From: Prorocentrum cordatum
Lineage: Eukaryota; Sar; Dinophyceae; Prorocentrales; Prorocentraceae
Direction of reading: 5' to 3'
Length of the DNA: 64,000 nt
Assembly: GCA_963575745.1 (NCBI GenBank)
Contig: CAUYUJ010001369.1
Location: 1 to 64,000 of the forward strand
Every line of letters begins with the position of its first letter. Position 1 is the stretch's first letter. Both the position numbers and the translations under genes were made by a program. Below, piece by piece: positions 32,781-44,640 of this stretch. The notes under the pieces are model-generated. The model had not been told where the DNA came from. It ran no database searches and saw only the letters and a program-made list of their open reading frames with translations.

Positions 32781-33930
32781 GCGGGCGGGCGGGCGGGCGG
32801 CGGGCGGGCAGGCGGTGGGCGCCAGGGGCGTGCGATTCCCCCCCCCCCATGATCCATCCCAGGGACCCTCGCCAAGATTTTGACACCCCCTCCGGCCCGA
32901 GACCACCCCCGGACGAACATGTCATTGGGGCATAACGTGCTCCAAAACGGGCCAAGCGGACCCCAAGAAACCAGAGAGACGGTTCCAGAAGACCCCGAAG
33001 CGCCGAATGATCCTTCCAAGCCTGCCGCGCCGTGGCGGAACGCCATCTTCGCCCTCGCCCTCCGCCTCCGCATCCCCCTCCCCGTTTTCACCCTCCTCCT
33101 CCTTGTCGTCGCCCTCATCGCCATGCGCCCTCCCCCATCCCCCCCCCTTCTATCAACCCCAATGACGAAGATCGCGCCAGGGCTCACTTGGGCAATCTAT
33201 GACTTCCCAGGAAGTCCAAAGGCCCCCGGGCCCCCAACAAGACAAACTTCTTTGGGGTCGGCGGCAGAGGCGGCAACCTTTAAATTGTAACGATGGTACC
33301 ATTGCAGAGCTAGCTGGCTGCCCCAACTGGCTGAGTCAGTCGGGGAACGATTTATCGGTTTCAGGGAACACCCTATCCGTGGCGATAGGAATTCCGGCGC
33401 GGGGTGGAGCTAGTTGGCCCACCCGGCCGGGGCGGACAAAGTGATCACTTTTGGTCGGTTTTGCTAAAATTTGAAAGATATTACGTTGTAATCAGGGCAA
33501 TCCAGCAAACTGGTACTCCTCTCCAGTACGCAGATGTCCCCAGACTGCGACCGAATTACAGCATTATTTGTAGTGGCGTGTACTAATGCTCCATGTTTCA
33601 AACACATGTTATGTTAGTCATGTGGCACATATATCCGTTTTATGTCGACTATTGGAACAGAGTAGCCAGGGCAAAATCTATCCATACGCCCGTGCAGCTT
33701 CGGACATAAGTTGGCGTAACCAATTCCACTAGTCACCGATCACGCCAGCCTTATCATATCACGCCAGCCTTATCATAGTCTACTCAATCACTGCTGATCC
33801 CTAGGATCTGAACTGCGAGCGGAAGGCTGCCATGATCGTACCCCTCCTTCGTGAAACAGTCCACGAGCGCTGCAGAGTGACACCGTCCCCGAGAATTCGT
33901 GACGGCGCAGGTGGAGTGTCGCAGGACACA
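32781..33930. other. Largely unique spacer with a GGGC run
   Basis: (GGGC)n at 32777-32815 is a potential G-quadruplex former. 33440-33800 is unusually unique with ordinary AT content, and contains a direct tandem duplication ATCACGCCAGCCTTATCAT (33739-33776). No coding domain is recognised on either strand. Confidence 0.5.
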
Positions 33931-34113
33931 TACTCCAGATTTCGTAATAAAGGGAGGGGGGTCTCATTTCGGGGGGGTCTCTTCCAGGCTATCTTGGAGG
34001 GCCTGGGGGGGTCTGGGGACGATGTTTTGGAGGGTTCTCCCACAGGGGGGGGTCTGAAATGGCTTGTCTTGGAGGGTCCAGACCCCCTCCCTTTTATTAC
34101 GAGATCTGGAGTA
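33931..34113. mobile_element. Fold-back element with ~32-bp terminal inverted repeats
   Basis: Starts TACTCCAGATTTCGTAATAA, continuing AGGGAGGGGG, and ends with the complement (CCCCCTCCCTTTTATTACGA, then GATCTGGAGTA). It is 183 bp overall with no coding capacity. No clear target duplication. Confidence 0.75.
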
Positions 34114-34542
34114 CCATCAGTTCGCCAATCGGTTCGGTTTTTGCCCCGCTTCTCACTTAGCCGAGCCCAGGAATCCTTCTCACCACATCCACGGGCACTT
34201 GCGCACCGGGACTGCCCAGCTTCGACCAGTCCAGGCTCCCCCGGGAGGCATCTCCATCCACTCTCGAGGATCTCATGCGACCACCACTCTGCATAGATCT
34301 ACGCGAATAATCCTCATTTGGAAGGTTCTTCAACAAAGCGGAGGTTGGGTTCTCCTCTTGCAACTGTGCCATGGCGTGCAGGGCCTGGCGTGCGCAGAAT
34401 CGAAGGGCCATTGTTTCTCTGGCGGCTGGGCCCGAGCTGTGCCCACTCTGCCTGGCGCCTGATGTGGTCAGGAATCTGCTCGAATACATCGTCACCCTGG
34501 AAGTCCTTTCCTTTCCCCCGCCCCAACGAGCGCACCTCCCTT
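34114..34542. other. Spacer; no recognised gene
   Basis: Both strands have open frames of 80-180 residues across here, but I find no domain. It is the least repetitive stretch of the cluster, so an exon of an unknown gene is possible. Confidence 0.35.
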
Positions 34543-34729
34543 CCCAGACCCCCGACGTCGTGATTTTTGTCACAACGTCGACCCCCAGAGGTCTGCACCC
34601 CTTCCCTGGGACCGGTTCTTCGTCCTGAGTCGTCTTTTGACGCTCCCGAGGCCGGGTGAGGGCCCCCGGAGGCCGAAAATAGCGGAAAACCTCCCGTCGT
34701 GATTTTTTCACGACGCGAGGAGGTCTGGG
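34543..34729 (+). mobile_element. CCCAGA fold-back element, copy 2 (187 bp)
   Basis: CCCAGACCCCC ... GGTCTGGG with TT on each side. Subterminal hairpins: GACGTCGTGA-TTTTTG-TCACAACGTC and CGTCGTGA-TTTT-TCACGACG. Core: CCTGAGTCGTCTTTTGACG and GGCCGAAAA, shared with the other copies. Same length as the copy at 43488. Confidence 0.8.
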
Positions 34730-35387
34730 TTTTCTTCCATCACGAAGTACGCCTTCTGAGGGCGAGTGTCCGCGCCAACCCCGCCCTCCCGAGGTGACTG
34801 CGCCGCCTCAGGGGGGCGGCGGGCAGGCACCGAGGCAAAAGTGGCCTAAAGACCTCGAGAGCGGTGGAGAGGTCAGTGCACCCATCGATGGTTGGCAAAG
34901 ATTGCCCAATCTGGTTGGCACTCTGGGCCCCCGCCGTAGTGATTTTTTCATTACGCCGACCCCCCGAGAAGGGGTTCTTTGCCGTCGTTGCCGTCGGCCC
35001 CCAATGAAGCAGCAGTGCACTCATCGATGGTTGGCACCTACGGGGTCAGCAAAGATTGGTGCTGGAGGCTATGGCGCAGGTTTTCTGGCCGCGGGCTGTG
35101 CACCACCGCCTGGGACCGAAGAGGGCGGGCACAAAAAAACCGTCCCGAGCCCAGAGCCAGCGGCCTGCCTGCCCCTCCTGCTGGCCGGACCCAGTGCTGG
35201 GCCACCTCGGACCCCCGGACGGCTCCAAGACGAAAGGAAGCACAAAGCACAAAGGCCCAAACCAAGCCGAACAGCGCTGTGGTCCGTCTTCGCCCTGCGG
35301 TCGCGCGCACGATCGGCACGCAGAACTCGCGCTCCTCGCCGTCGGCCCCCGGGCCCTTTGCCCGAGGGTCGGGCGGGTGGTAAGGGT
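34730..35387. other. Spacer with a hairpin fragment and a short direct repeat
   Basis: At 34930-34965 there is GTAGTGA-TTTT-TCATTAC followed by GCCGACCCCCCGAG, matching only the 5' hairpin of the CCCAGA family, so it is a fragment. CAGTGCACYCATCGATGGTT occurs at about 34875 and 35016. No gene recognised in the GC-rich remainder. Confidence 0.5.
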
Positions 35388-35541
35388 AGGGGGCCACATG
35401 CGAGCCCGACCCCATACCCCCCACGATTTCTGAGGGGGAGGGTGGGGTTCACGTCGTCCGAGAGCTCCCGAACGGATTGAACCCCACCCTCCCCCTCGGA
35501 AATCGTGGGGGGTAGGGGGGTTGGGTTCGCACGTGGCCCCC
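35388..35541. repeat. 154-bp near-perfect palindrome, copy 1
   Basis: Arms GGGGGCCACATGCGAGCCC, CCCCACGATTTCTGAGGGGG and AGGGTGGGGTTCA mirror around a central GAGCTC (35462-35467) with essentially no loop. A related palindrome lies at 43326-43475, also close to a CCCAGA element. Confidence 0.88.
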
Positions 35542-35689
35542 TGTAAGGGGGGGGGGGCCAGATGAAGATAAGGTGTTACTGCGGCCCGTTGGTTGTTACT
35601 GCGGCCCAGTGGGTGTTAGTATGGCCAAGGCTCCTCCGGAGTGTATTAATGGACGAATACGGTGAAGGGGGGGGTCCAAAGAGGCCCCC

Positions 35690-36045
35690 CCCTCACCGAA
35701 GAGCCTCTCGGAAGAGCATCTTGAGCTCTCCGAAGAGCCTCTTGGAGCCGCCGAAGAGCTTCGTGCAGCCGCCGAAGAGCTTCTTGCAGCCGCCGAAGTG
35801 CCTCTTGGGCTCGCCGAAGAGCCACTTGGGCTTTCTGAAAAGCCTCTTGGGCTCTCCGAAGAGCTTGGGCTCTCCGAAGAGCCTCTTGGGGCCTCCGAAG
35901 AGCCTCAGCCGCCGAAGAGCTTCTTCGAGCTGCCGAAGAGCCTCTTTGAGCGGCTGAAGAGCCTCTTCGAGCGGCCGAAGAGCCGCTTCGAGCCGCCGAA
36001 GAGCTTGTTCTTGGGGCCTCCGAAGAGCATCGGGGGGTCTTCGAA
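35690..36045 (+). repeat. CCGAAGAGCCTCTTGG minisatellite
   Basis: About 20 variants of a 15-27-bp unit (AAGAGCCTCTTGGAGCCGCC). The core AAGAGCCTCTT is self-complementary, so the array is a chain of small hairpins. Confidence 0.8.
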
Positions 36046-36049
36046 GGGT

Positions 36050-37975
<1,926 letters not shown>

Positions 37976-38700
37976 TGAACGTATGTATATACATTTATAT
38001 ATATATGTATACCTATAATTATACATGTATGGATTCACGTATATGTCTGCATATATGTTGTTGTATTATTGTTGTTTTGTCGTTGCTGGTTCGTTTGTTT
38101 GTCAGTGTTGGTAGGTGTTGTGTTGTTGTTGATGCTGTTGTTGTTGATGTTGTTGTTGTTGTTTGATCGTTGCTGTTCTTTGTTGCCCTAGACACCCTAG
38201 GAGCCCGTAGTATCCCCTGGGCTTAGTATTTCTTAAGACTAGTAATTCATATGACTAGACATCCTTAGAACGCACACTCCCCAGGTCTAGTAATCCCTGG
38301 CATCGGTAATCCCTGGGGCTACTATTAGGACATGTACTCCCTACGACAAGTGTTCCTTAGGACTCATACGCCCAAGGACTAGTGCCCTCTTGCCCCTTGG
38401 ACTACAATCCCCAGGACTAGTACTCCCTAGGGGTAATAATCCCTAGGACTTGTACTCCCTAGGACTAGCATTCCCTAGCGCCAGTACTTCCTAGGACTAG
38501 CACTCCCTCGGACTAGCACTCCCTAGGACTAGTACTCCTTAGGGCTGGTATTCCGTAGCACGAATACTCACTAGGGCTAGTACTCCCTAGGACTACTACG
38601 CCTTAGGGGTAGTAATTCCTAGGGCTGGTACTCCCTAGGGCTAGCACTCCCTACGGTTAGTACTCCGTAGGACTAGTATTCCCTATGAGTGGTATTCCCT
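37976..38700 (+). repeat. TTG-rich spacer, then GGACTAGTACTCCCTA minisatellite
   Basis: 37976-38190 has (TA)n and TTGTTG runs. 38190-38700 carries about 30 diverged copies of an ~18-bp unit with CCCTAGGACTAGTACTC; CCTAGG and ACTAGT are both palindromic. Confidence 0.8.
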
Positions 38701-38741
38701 AACACGGCACTGGTCGCAACGAGGCATCCTCCCTCAGCTGT

Positions 38742-38764
38742 CTTGAGCCAAACATGGCTTTTGG
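38742..38764 (-). other. Possible relict of the dinoflagellate spliced leader
   Basis: The minus strand reads CCAAAAGCCATGTTTGGCTCAAG. The dinoflagellate spliced leader ends GCCATTTTGGCTCAAG; this site matches with one inserted G, while the 5' part is altered. In dinoflagellates such relicts mark genes copied back from trans-spliced mRNA. Downstream on the minus strand is minisatellite, not a gene, so this may be chance or a decayed retrocopy. Confidence 0.35.
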
Positions 38765-39250
38765 AAGAGGGAGAGGGAGGGGCAGGGAGAAGGGGAGGGG
38801 GAGGGGAAGGGGGAGGGAGAGGGAGGAGGAGGGAGGAGAGGGACGGGCAGGGGGGGAGGAGTAGTATTCTCCAGGATGCAAGGGTGCACGTGTTCTCTGA
38901 GACCTCGCAAGGTAAGGATGCAACACGCTCGTCTTCTCCATTATTCTCATCGGTCTCGCCTAGAATCCCAGGATGCCTCGTCCTGCCAGGCCCGTAGTTA
39001 TCAGGTTCGCAACCAAGGCGCGGCTATATCCTTCTGTACTACTACAACCCAGGCACGATCCGCGATCCTCGTGTGAGGATGTTAAGTGTGAACAAGGCTG
39101 GGAACCCAAGGTGGGATCCGGGTGCCTTGACGGCTGGGAGCCCAAGGTGGGGTCCAACAAGGCAACAAGGAGGAGTGTCTCAGAGACCTCACAGGGGGTC
39201 CACAGGAGCGCGGGTCATTCTAAAAATTGAGCTCCCAGGGCTTCTTCAAA
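38765..39250. other. Spacer with GGGAGGG tract and a short duplication
   Basis: 38768-38865 is GGGA-rich. AGCCCAAGGTGGGRTCC-type text occurs twice (39107-39160). No gene recognised. Confidence 0.5.
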
Positions 39251-39540
39251 CACTAGTACCACTACAACACTGCCACAGTACGGACGCAGCGCTACCGTAA
39301 TACTACCACACTACAGCGCCACTACCACAATACCAGCACCACAACACCACAACACCGCTACCACAACACCACAACACCGCTACCACAATACCACAACCAC
39401 AACACCACAACACCAGTACCACAACACCACTATCACAGCACCATTGCCACTATCACAACACTACTATCGACCAACAACTCAACAAACTACAAACACAACA
39501 CCACTAACACAGCACAACCACATCACCACAACGAGTCCAA
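39251..39540 (+). repeat. ACCACAACACC minisatellite
   Basis: Irregular copies of ACCACAACACC/ACTACCACAATACC with an 11-bp theme, entirely G-poor on this strand. Confidence 0.85.
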
Positions 39541-39564
39541 AGCAGGGGTCTGTTATTGACTCGC

Positions 39565-39632
39565 TGCGAACTACTACTACTACTACTACGACTACTACTA
39601 CTACGACTACTACTACTACGACTACTACTACG

Positions 39633-39665
<33 letters not shown>

Positions 39666-39895
39666 NNNNNNNNNNNNNNNNNNNNNNNNNNNNNNNNNNN
39701 NNNNNNNNNNNNNNNNNNNNNNNNNNNNNNNNNNNNNNNNNNNNNNNNNNNNNNNNNNNNNNNNNGGAGGAGGAGGAGGGAGGAGGAGGAGGAGGAGGAG
39801 GAGGAGGAGGAGGAGGGAGGAGGGAGGAGGAGGGAGGGAGGAGGAGGAGTAGGGAGGAGGGAGGAGGAGGGAGACGAGGAGCAGCAGAGGGCACG
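39565..39895. repeat. (CTA)n - 100-base gap - (GGA)n
   Basis: (CTA)n runs to 39665, exactly 100 N follow (39666-39765), then (GGA)n from 39766. A run of 100 N is a conventional placeholder, so the true gap size is unknown. Confidence 0.97.
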
Positions 39896-40094
39896 GGGGG
39901 AAATCGGGACGAGAGGGGGGCGACGAAGTGCGCGCTCAGAGCGGCGGCCCGCCGACGCCCGTCCAGGCCTCCCCGCGCCTCCTCGTGGGGGGGGAGCACA
40001 CAGGTAAGTCGGGCGTGTCTCCCTACAGGGGGACCTTCGACGAAGGACAAAAATGGTCCAGAAATACCCCTGAAACCGTCAAAATAGTCCACAT
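39896..40094. other. Spacer with a short repeated hairpin motif, copy 1
   Basis: TAAGTCGGGCGTGTC, CCCTACAGGGGGA and CTTCGACGAA (about 40004-40048) recur at 41388-41425 in the same order, followed in both places by a GTCAAAA...AGTCC stretch. Confidence 0.55.
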
Positions 40095-40440
40095 CCTCCT
40101 CTCCTCCGCCTCCTCCTCCTCCTCCTATCGCCTGCTCCTCCTCCTCCTCCTCTTCCTCCTCCTCCTCCGCCTCGCCTCCGCCTCCGCCTCCTCCTCCTCC
40201 TCCGCCTCCGCATCCTCCTCCGCTCCTCCTCCTCCTCCTCCTCCGCTCATCCTCCTCCTCCTCCTCCTCCTCCTTCTCCTGTTGCTCCTCCTCCTCCTCC
40301 TCCTCCTCCTCCTCCTCCTCCTCCTCCTTCCCCTTCCTCCTCCTCCTCCTCCTCCTCCTACTCCTCCTCCTCCTCCGTCCTCCTCCTCCTCCTCCTCCTC
40401 CTCCTCCTCCTCCTCCTCCTCCTGCTCCTCCTCCTTCCCC
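40095..40440 (+). repeat. (CCT)n tract
   Basis: CCT/TCC with CCG interruptions, pyrimidine on the plus strand. Confidence 0.95.
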
Positions 40441-41126
40441 ATGGAGATCGCTCAGCCTGGAAGCATCGGCGGCCTCTCGGTCGCCCGCTCGTGCCGTGCT
40501 GGTCGGTGCTGGGCCAAGGGCGGCTTCGGGCGCTCGAACGCCCGCGGCGGGATCGCCGATGTCGGCACGAGGCAGCCCGAGGGAGCACTGGACGAGGAGC
40601 GAAGGGGCCTCCTGACCACGGTCAGCCCCGGCCACGAGCAGGCCCCTCCCGACCTGGGTCCGAGAGAGGCCCCGAAAGCCTGAGCCGCTCCTGCATAAGC
40701 CCGGAGTGGCCCCTGCTCCAGCGCCTCGGCCGCGCTGCTGCCTGGAGGGTTTTGCCTGCAGGGGGCACGCGCGAGGACGCCAGACTCTTCCGAGGGCAAC
40801 GTGGCTCCACAACCTCCTCCTCCTCCTCCTCCTCCTCCTCATCCTCCTCCTCCTCCTCCTCCTCCTCCTCCTCCTCCTCCTCCTCCCAATGCTACCCTTG
40901 CTGCAGGAATGCAGAGGACATGAGACGCGATGCACAGGGCACAGTAGTACCCTGGGTTTGGCAGGGTCGACCTCCTGCTCAAATTCGACAGCATGGGCCC
41001 CTCAAAACGTCTCGACCATTGCACCGTCCCGAATCGTTCTTTGCAGCCGCCGGGGCCGGCCAGGGCCGTGGAAGGCCGAACAGCATCGAAACGCCTCCGC
41101 TTGGGGGTCTCCAGCACGTCGGGGGT
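40441..41126. other. Spacer with a (CCT)n island
   Basis: GC-rich mixed sequence with a 70-bp CCT tract at 40816-40885. No recognisable domain in any frame. Confidence 0.45.
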
Positions 41127-41310
41127 CCCATACATCCGACGTCTCGATTTTTTCGAGACACGGGCCCCCGACCTCCCGACCACCTCCCCGGGACCGGCTT
41201 TTCATCCCGAGTCGTTTTTCGATGGTCCCGAGGCCTGGCGAGGGCCCCGAGAAGGCCGAAAACTAGGAAGAGCCTCCGTCTTGATTTTCTCAAGACGCCC
41301 GATGCCTGGG
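41127..41310 (+). mobile_element. CCCAGA fold-back element, copy 3 (184 bp)
   Basis: CCCATACATCC ... GCCTGGG with GT on both sides. Hairpins GTCTCGA-TTTT-TCGAGAC (41140-41158) and TCTTGA-TTTTC-TCAAGA (41278-41295). Core CCCGAGTCGTTTTTCGA and AGGCCGAAAAC. It is more diverged at the tips than copies 2 and 4. Confidence 0.7.
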
Positions 41311-41557
41311 GTTGGGGGCGTTCCCTCGCCCGAGGTCCTCTTCTTCCCCGCGATCCTCTGCTGCCTCCTGCGCTGCGACCTGGAGTTAAGTCGGGCCTGT
41401 CCCCCTACAGGGGGATCTTCGACGAAAACTAAAGGACACCCCAAGAATAGTCAAAAAATGATCCAAAAATAGTCCAGGGACTATTTGTTGCGTATTTGTT
41501 GACCTCTTTGGTGCATTTTTGGGGTATCTTTTATTTTTCGGCGAAGGTTCCCCTGTA
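41311..41557. other. Spacer with the repeated hairpin motif, copy 2
   Basis: TAAGTCGGGCCTGTC, CCCCTACAGGGGGA and CTTCGACGAA at about 41386-41425, then low-GC sequence up to the next fold-back element. Confidence 0.5.
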
Positions 41558-41747
41558 TGACGAACGAACGACACGCACCCATATCCATAGGCGGGACGGA
41601 GCGGGCCGTGGGTGCGTGTTGTCGGAGGGGGGTCCCCGCTCGAAAGGAAGCGCCCCCCAGGATCCGACAATCCGCACCCATGCCCAGAGCCGGTCCTCCT
41701 CTCAACGTCCCCCCCTGTGGGTATGGGTGTGTGTTGTTCGTTCGTCA
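41558..41747. mobile_element. 190-bp fold-back element, TGACGAACGAAC ends
   Basis: Left TGACGAACGAACGACACGCA and CCCATA; right TATGGG and TGTGTGTTGTTCGTTCGTCA, about 40 bp of terminal inverted repeat. A second nested inverted repeat (GGGTGCGTGTTGTCGGA / TCCGACAATCCGCACCC) lies inside. CTGT occurs at both flanks, offset by one base, as a possible duplication. Confidence 0.8.
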
Positions 41748-41755
41748 CTGTTAGA

Positions 41756-41995
41756 GGCCTCCTAGATGGGGTCGGAGTAGATGGGGTCGGCGGATCGCGC
41801 CGCATCGCCGCTGCATCGGCGATGCATCGGCGATGTATCGACGATGCACCGGCGATGCACCGTCGACGATGGCGATGCATCGGCGACGTCGACGAGAAGC
41901 GAATCGGGCTCCGCATCGGCGATGCATCGGCGATGCATCGGCGATGCGGTCGCGATCCCTCGGACCCATCTACTCCGAACCCCATCTAGGAGGCC
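41756..41995. mobile_element. 240-bp fold-back element built on GCATCGGCGAT
   Basis: Arms GGCCTCCTAGATGGGG / CCCCATCTAGGAGGCC extend inward through GGAGTAGATGGG and GATCGCG; the centre is a chain of GCATCGGCGAT units whose GATGCATC is itself palindromic. It sits 8 bp from the preceding fold-back element. Confidence 0.85.
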
Positions 41996-42024
41996 CAAGA
42001 CCCTAGACTCCCGCCCCGCGGAGC

Positions 42025-42515
42025 GCCCTCCTCCTCCTCCTCCTTCCTCCTCCTCCCTGCTCCTCCTCCTCCTCCTCCTCCTCCTCCTCCTCCTCCTCCT
42101 CTCCTCCTCCTCCTCCCTCCTCCTCCTCTCTCCTCCCCCTCCCCCTCCCTCCTCCTCCTCCTCCTCCCTCCTCCTCCTCCCCTCCTCCTCCTCCTCCTCC
42201 TCCTCCTCCTCCTCCTCCTCCTCATACTCCTACTTCTCCTCCTCCTCCTCCTTCCTCCTCCTCCTCCTCCTCCTTCCTCCTCCTCCTCCTCCTCCTCCTC
42301 CTCCATCCTCCTCCTCCTCCTCCTCCTCATCCTCCTCCCCTCCTCCTCCTCCTCCTCCTCCTCCGCCCTCCTCAGCCTCCCTCCTCCTCCTCCTCCTCCC
42401 CCCCTCCTCCTCCTCCTCCTTCCTCCTCCTCCTCCCCCTCCTCCTCCTCCCCCCTCCTCCTCCTCCTCCTCCTCCTCTCCTCCTCCTCCTCCTCCTCCTC
42501 CTCCCTCCTCCTAGG
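42025..42515 (+). repeat. (CCT)n tract
   Basis: Near-continuous CCT/TCC with a few CTC, CAT and TTC changes. Confidence 0.95.
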
Positions 42516-43325
42516 AGGCCTCCTAAGGAGGGCCTGGCACGGTAGGGGGGGGCAACCTGGCAGCAACCTGGAAACAACGCGAAAAAAAAAAAAAAAAAAA
42601 AAGAAGAACAAAAAAGAAACGAAATGAAACAAAAAGAGGCAAAGAGAGAAAGAAAAAAAAGAAAAAAAAAGAAAGTCGCTGTGCGCCCTCGGGAGCGGGC
42701 TCCGGGCGCCCCGCACCCAGCGCGGGCGGGGCCGACCCGGAGCGCGGCAGCCTCGCCCGCCGCCAGCGCGCCTCGACCTCTGCGGGGCGCCACAGGGAGT
42801 GCACACACACACACACACCACCACCTCCTCCACTTCCTTCGCCCTCCTCCCTCCTCCCTCCTCCTCCCTCCTCCTCCCCTCCTCCCCTCCTCCTCCTCCT
42901 CCCTCTTCCCTCCCTCCCTCCTCCCTCTCCCTCCTCCCTCCTCTCTCCCCTCTTCCCTCTCCCCTCCCTCTTTCCCTCCCACTTCTGTCTGCCCTCCCTC
43001 TTCCCTTTTCCCATCTTGCTCCCCATCTTCTTCCCTGGGAGAGGACGGCGGTGAGGGAGGAGCTGGTGGCGTATATACTCTGGGGCCCCGCAGCCTCGTC
43101 CACGACGTGGAGGAACGTCGCCTTGCGCTCGACGGCTCGGGGAACGGAAAAGGAAACGAGCACAGAGAACCGAAGAAGCCCGCGCGGATGGCTCGGATCG
43201 GCGCCGGAGCCCCCCGGCGGCGCCTCCAGCGCCGCCCCCGGCGCGCTCTCTCCACGCGCCAGGGAGCGGGGTGCAGCGCCGATGCGAGAAGCCCGCGCGG
43301 AGCTCCGGATGTTTGTGCCGGTGTT
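42516..43325. other. Spacer with A-rich run, (CA)n and CCCTCC tracts
   Basis: An A run at about 42580-42602, an AAAGAAA-rich stretch to 42675, (AC)n at 42804-42818, and CCCTCC/CTCCCT at 42845-43030. The remainder is GC-rich without a recognised gene. Confidence 0.5.
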
Positions 43326-43475
43326 AGGGGGCCACATGCGAGCCCTACCCCTACCCCCACGATGTCTGAAGGGGAGGGTGGGGTCCACTTCGCTCGGGAG
43401 CCTCCGAACGAAGCGAACCCCAGCCTCCCCCGTAGAAATCGTGGGGGTAGGGGTAGGGTTCGCATGTGGCCCCCG
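43326..43475. repeat. ~150-bp palindrome, copy 2
   Basis: GGGGGCCACATGCGAGCCCT ... AGGGTTCGCATGTGGCCCCC around a centre near 43400 (TCGGGAGCCTCCGA). Sequence and design match the palindrome at 35388. Confidence 0.85.
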
Positions 43476-43487
43476 CGGACCTCCAAA

Positions 43488-43674
43488 CCCAGACCCCCGA
43501 CGTAATGATTTTTTCGTTACGTCGACCCCCAGAGGCCCCGACCCTTTCCCCATGACCAGCTTTGCATCCTGAGTCGTTCTTTGACGCCCCCGAGGCCCGG
43601 TGAGGGCCCTCGGAGGCCGAAAACTAGGCAAAACCTCCCGCCATGATTTTTCCATTCCTCGAGGGGGTCTGGGA
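43488..43674 (+). mobile_element. CCCAGA fold-back element, copy 4 (187 bp)
   Basis: CCCAGACCCCC ... GGGTCTGGG with AA on both sides. 5' hairpin CGACGTAA-TGATTTTTTCG-TTACGTCG; the 3' hairpin is weak (CCATGATTTTTCCATTCC). Core CCTGAGTCGTTCTTTGACG and GGCCGAAAAC. Same length and close in sequence to copy 2. Confidence 0.8.
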
Positions 43675-44365
43675 ATGTTTGTGCCGGTGCGTACCTTTTC
43701 CTTCCCCTATGGTGCACCCCTGCCACTGCCCCCAGACGTCTGCGGCGGCCTCGGCGGCGGAGCAGCCGCAGGAGCCACTCGGCATCGCGGGGGGGCGGCT
43801 GGGCGCGGCCCGCGCCTGCCCGGGCAGCTCGCGCGGAGGCCTCCTGCAGCCAGAGCGGGCGCGGAGTGTGATGATGCTGAGGTTGGTGCACCTGTTTGTA
43901 TGGTGGGGAGGGGGAGGGGGAGGGGGAGGAGGAGGAGGAGGAGGAGGAGGAGGAGGAGGAGGAGGAGGAGGAGGAGGAGGAGGAGGAGGAGGAGGAGGCG
44001 GTCGTCATCGTCGTCGTCGTCGGCGGCGGCCGCCTGGTGCTCCTGGAAGAGTCTCCCGGAACATGCACCGACTGCTGCGCCCTCGGGGAGCGCCTGGAGG
44101 CGTGGTTGTTCTGTTGGGGAGGGGGGGGGGTCTCCTGAGATTTTTGTTTGGAGACTCACTCTCTCGAGGACCTCTCCTGTCGTTTCGGGGGCCCCTCGGG
44201 CCGTCCAAAAGGCATCCGGAGGCCCGAAAGGCCGGCCCCCTCGAGAGCGCGACAAGGCGAGTCCATCAAAAGCTGCAGGTAAGCGTCTTCGGATCCAACA
44301 TTTCGACACTGGGCGGGGGTGGTGGGAGGGGGGGGGCTGGCTCCAGACCTCTGCTCAGTGCGACG
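43675..44365. other. Spacer with (GGA)n tract
   Basis: (GGA)n at about 43905-43998, then CGTCGTCGTCGTCGGCGG. GC-rich flanks without a recognised domain. Confidence 0.5.
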
Positions 44366-44510
44366 CCTCCTCCTCCTCCTCCTCCTCCTCCTCCTCCTCC
44401 TCGCTCCTTCCTCCTCTCCTCCTCCCTCCTCCTCCTCCTCCTCCCTCCTCCTCCTCCTCCTCCTCCTCCTCCTCCTCCTCCTCCTCCTCCTCCTCCTCCT
44501 CCTCCTCCCC
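44366..44510 (+). repeat. (CCT)n tract
   Basis: CCT/CTC tract, pyrimidine on the plus strand. Confidence 0.95.
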
Positions 44511-44640
44511 GAAACAGGCACCAAAAACCGCCAAGATCTTCTGCAGGGGGGGGGGGTGCGGCGGCCCACGCCGATCGGCAAAACAACGAATAAGAAAACG
44601 ATCATCCGTGTCCCACTGGTGGTTGAGTGATTCATGAAGG

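Noticed and set aside
32777-32815. Telomere or centromere signal in the GGGC run
   Set aside because: It is a short (GGGC)n only; no TTTAGGG-type repeats were seen.
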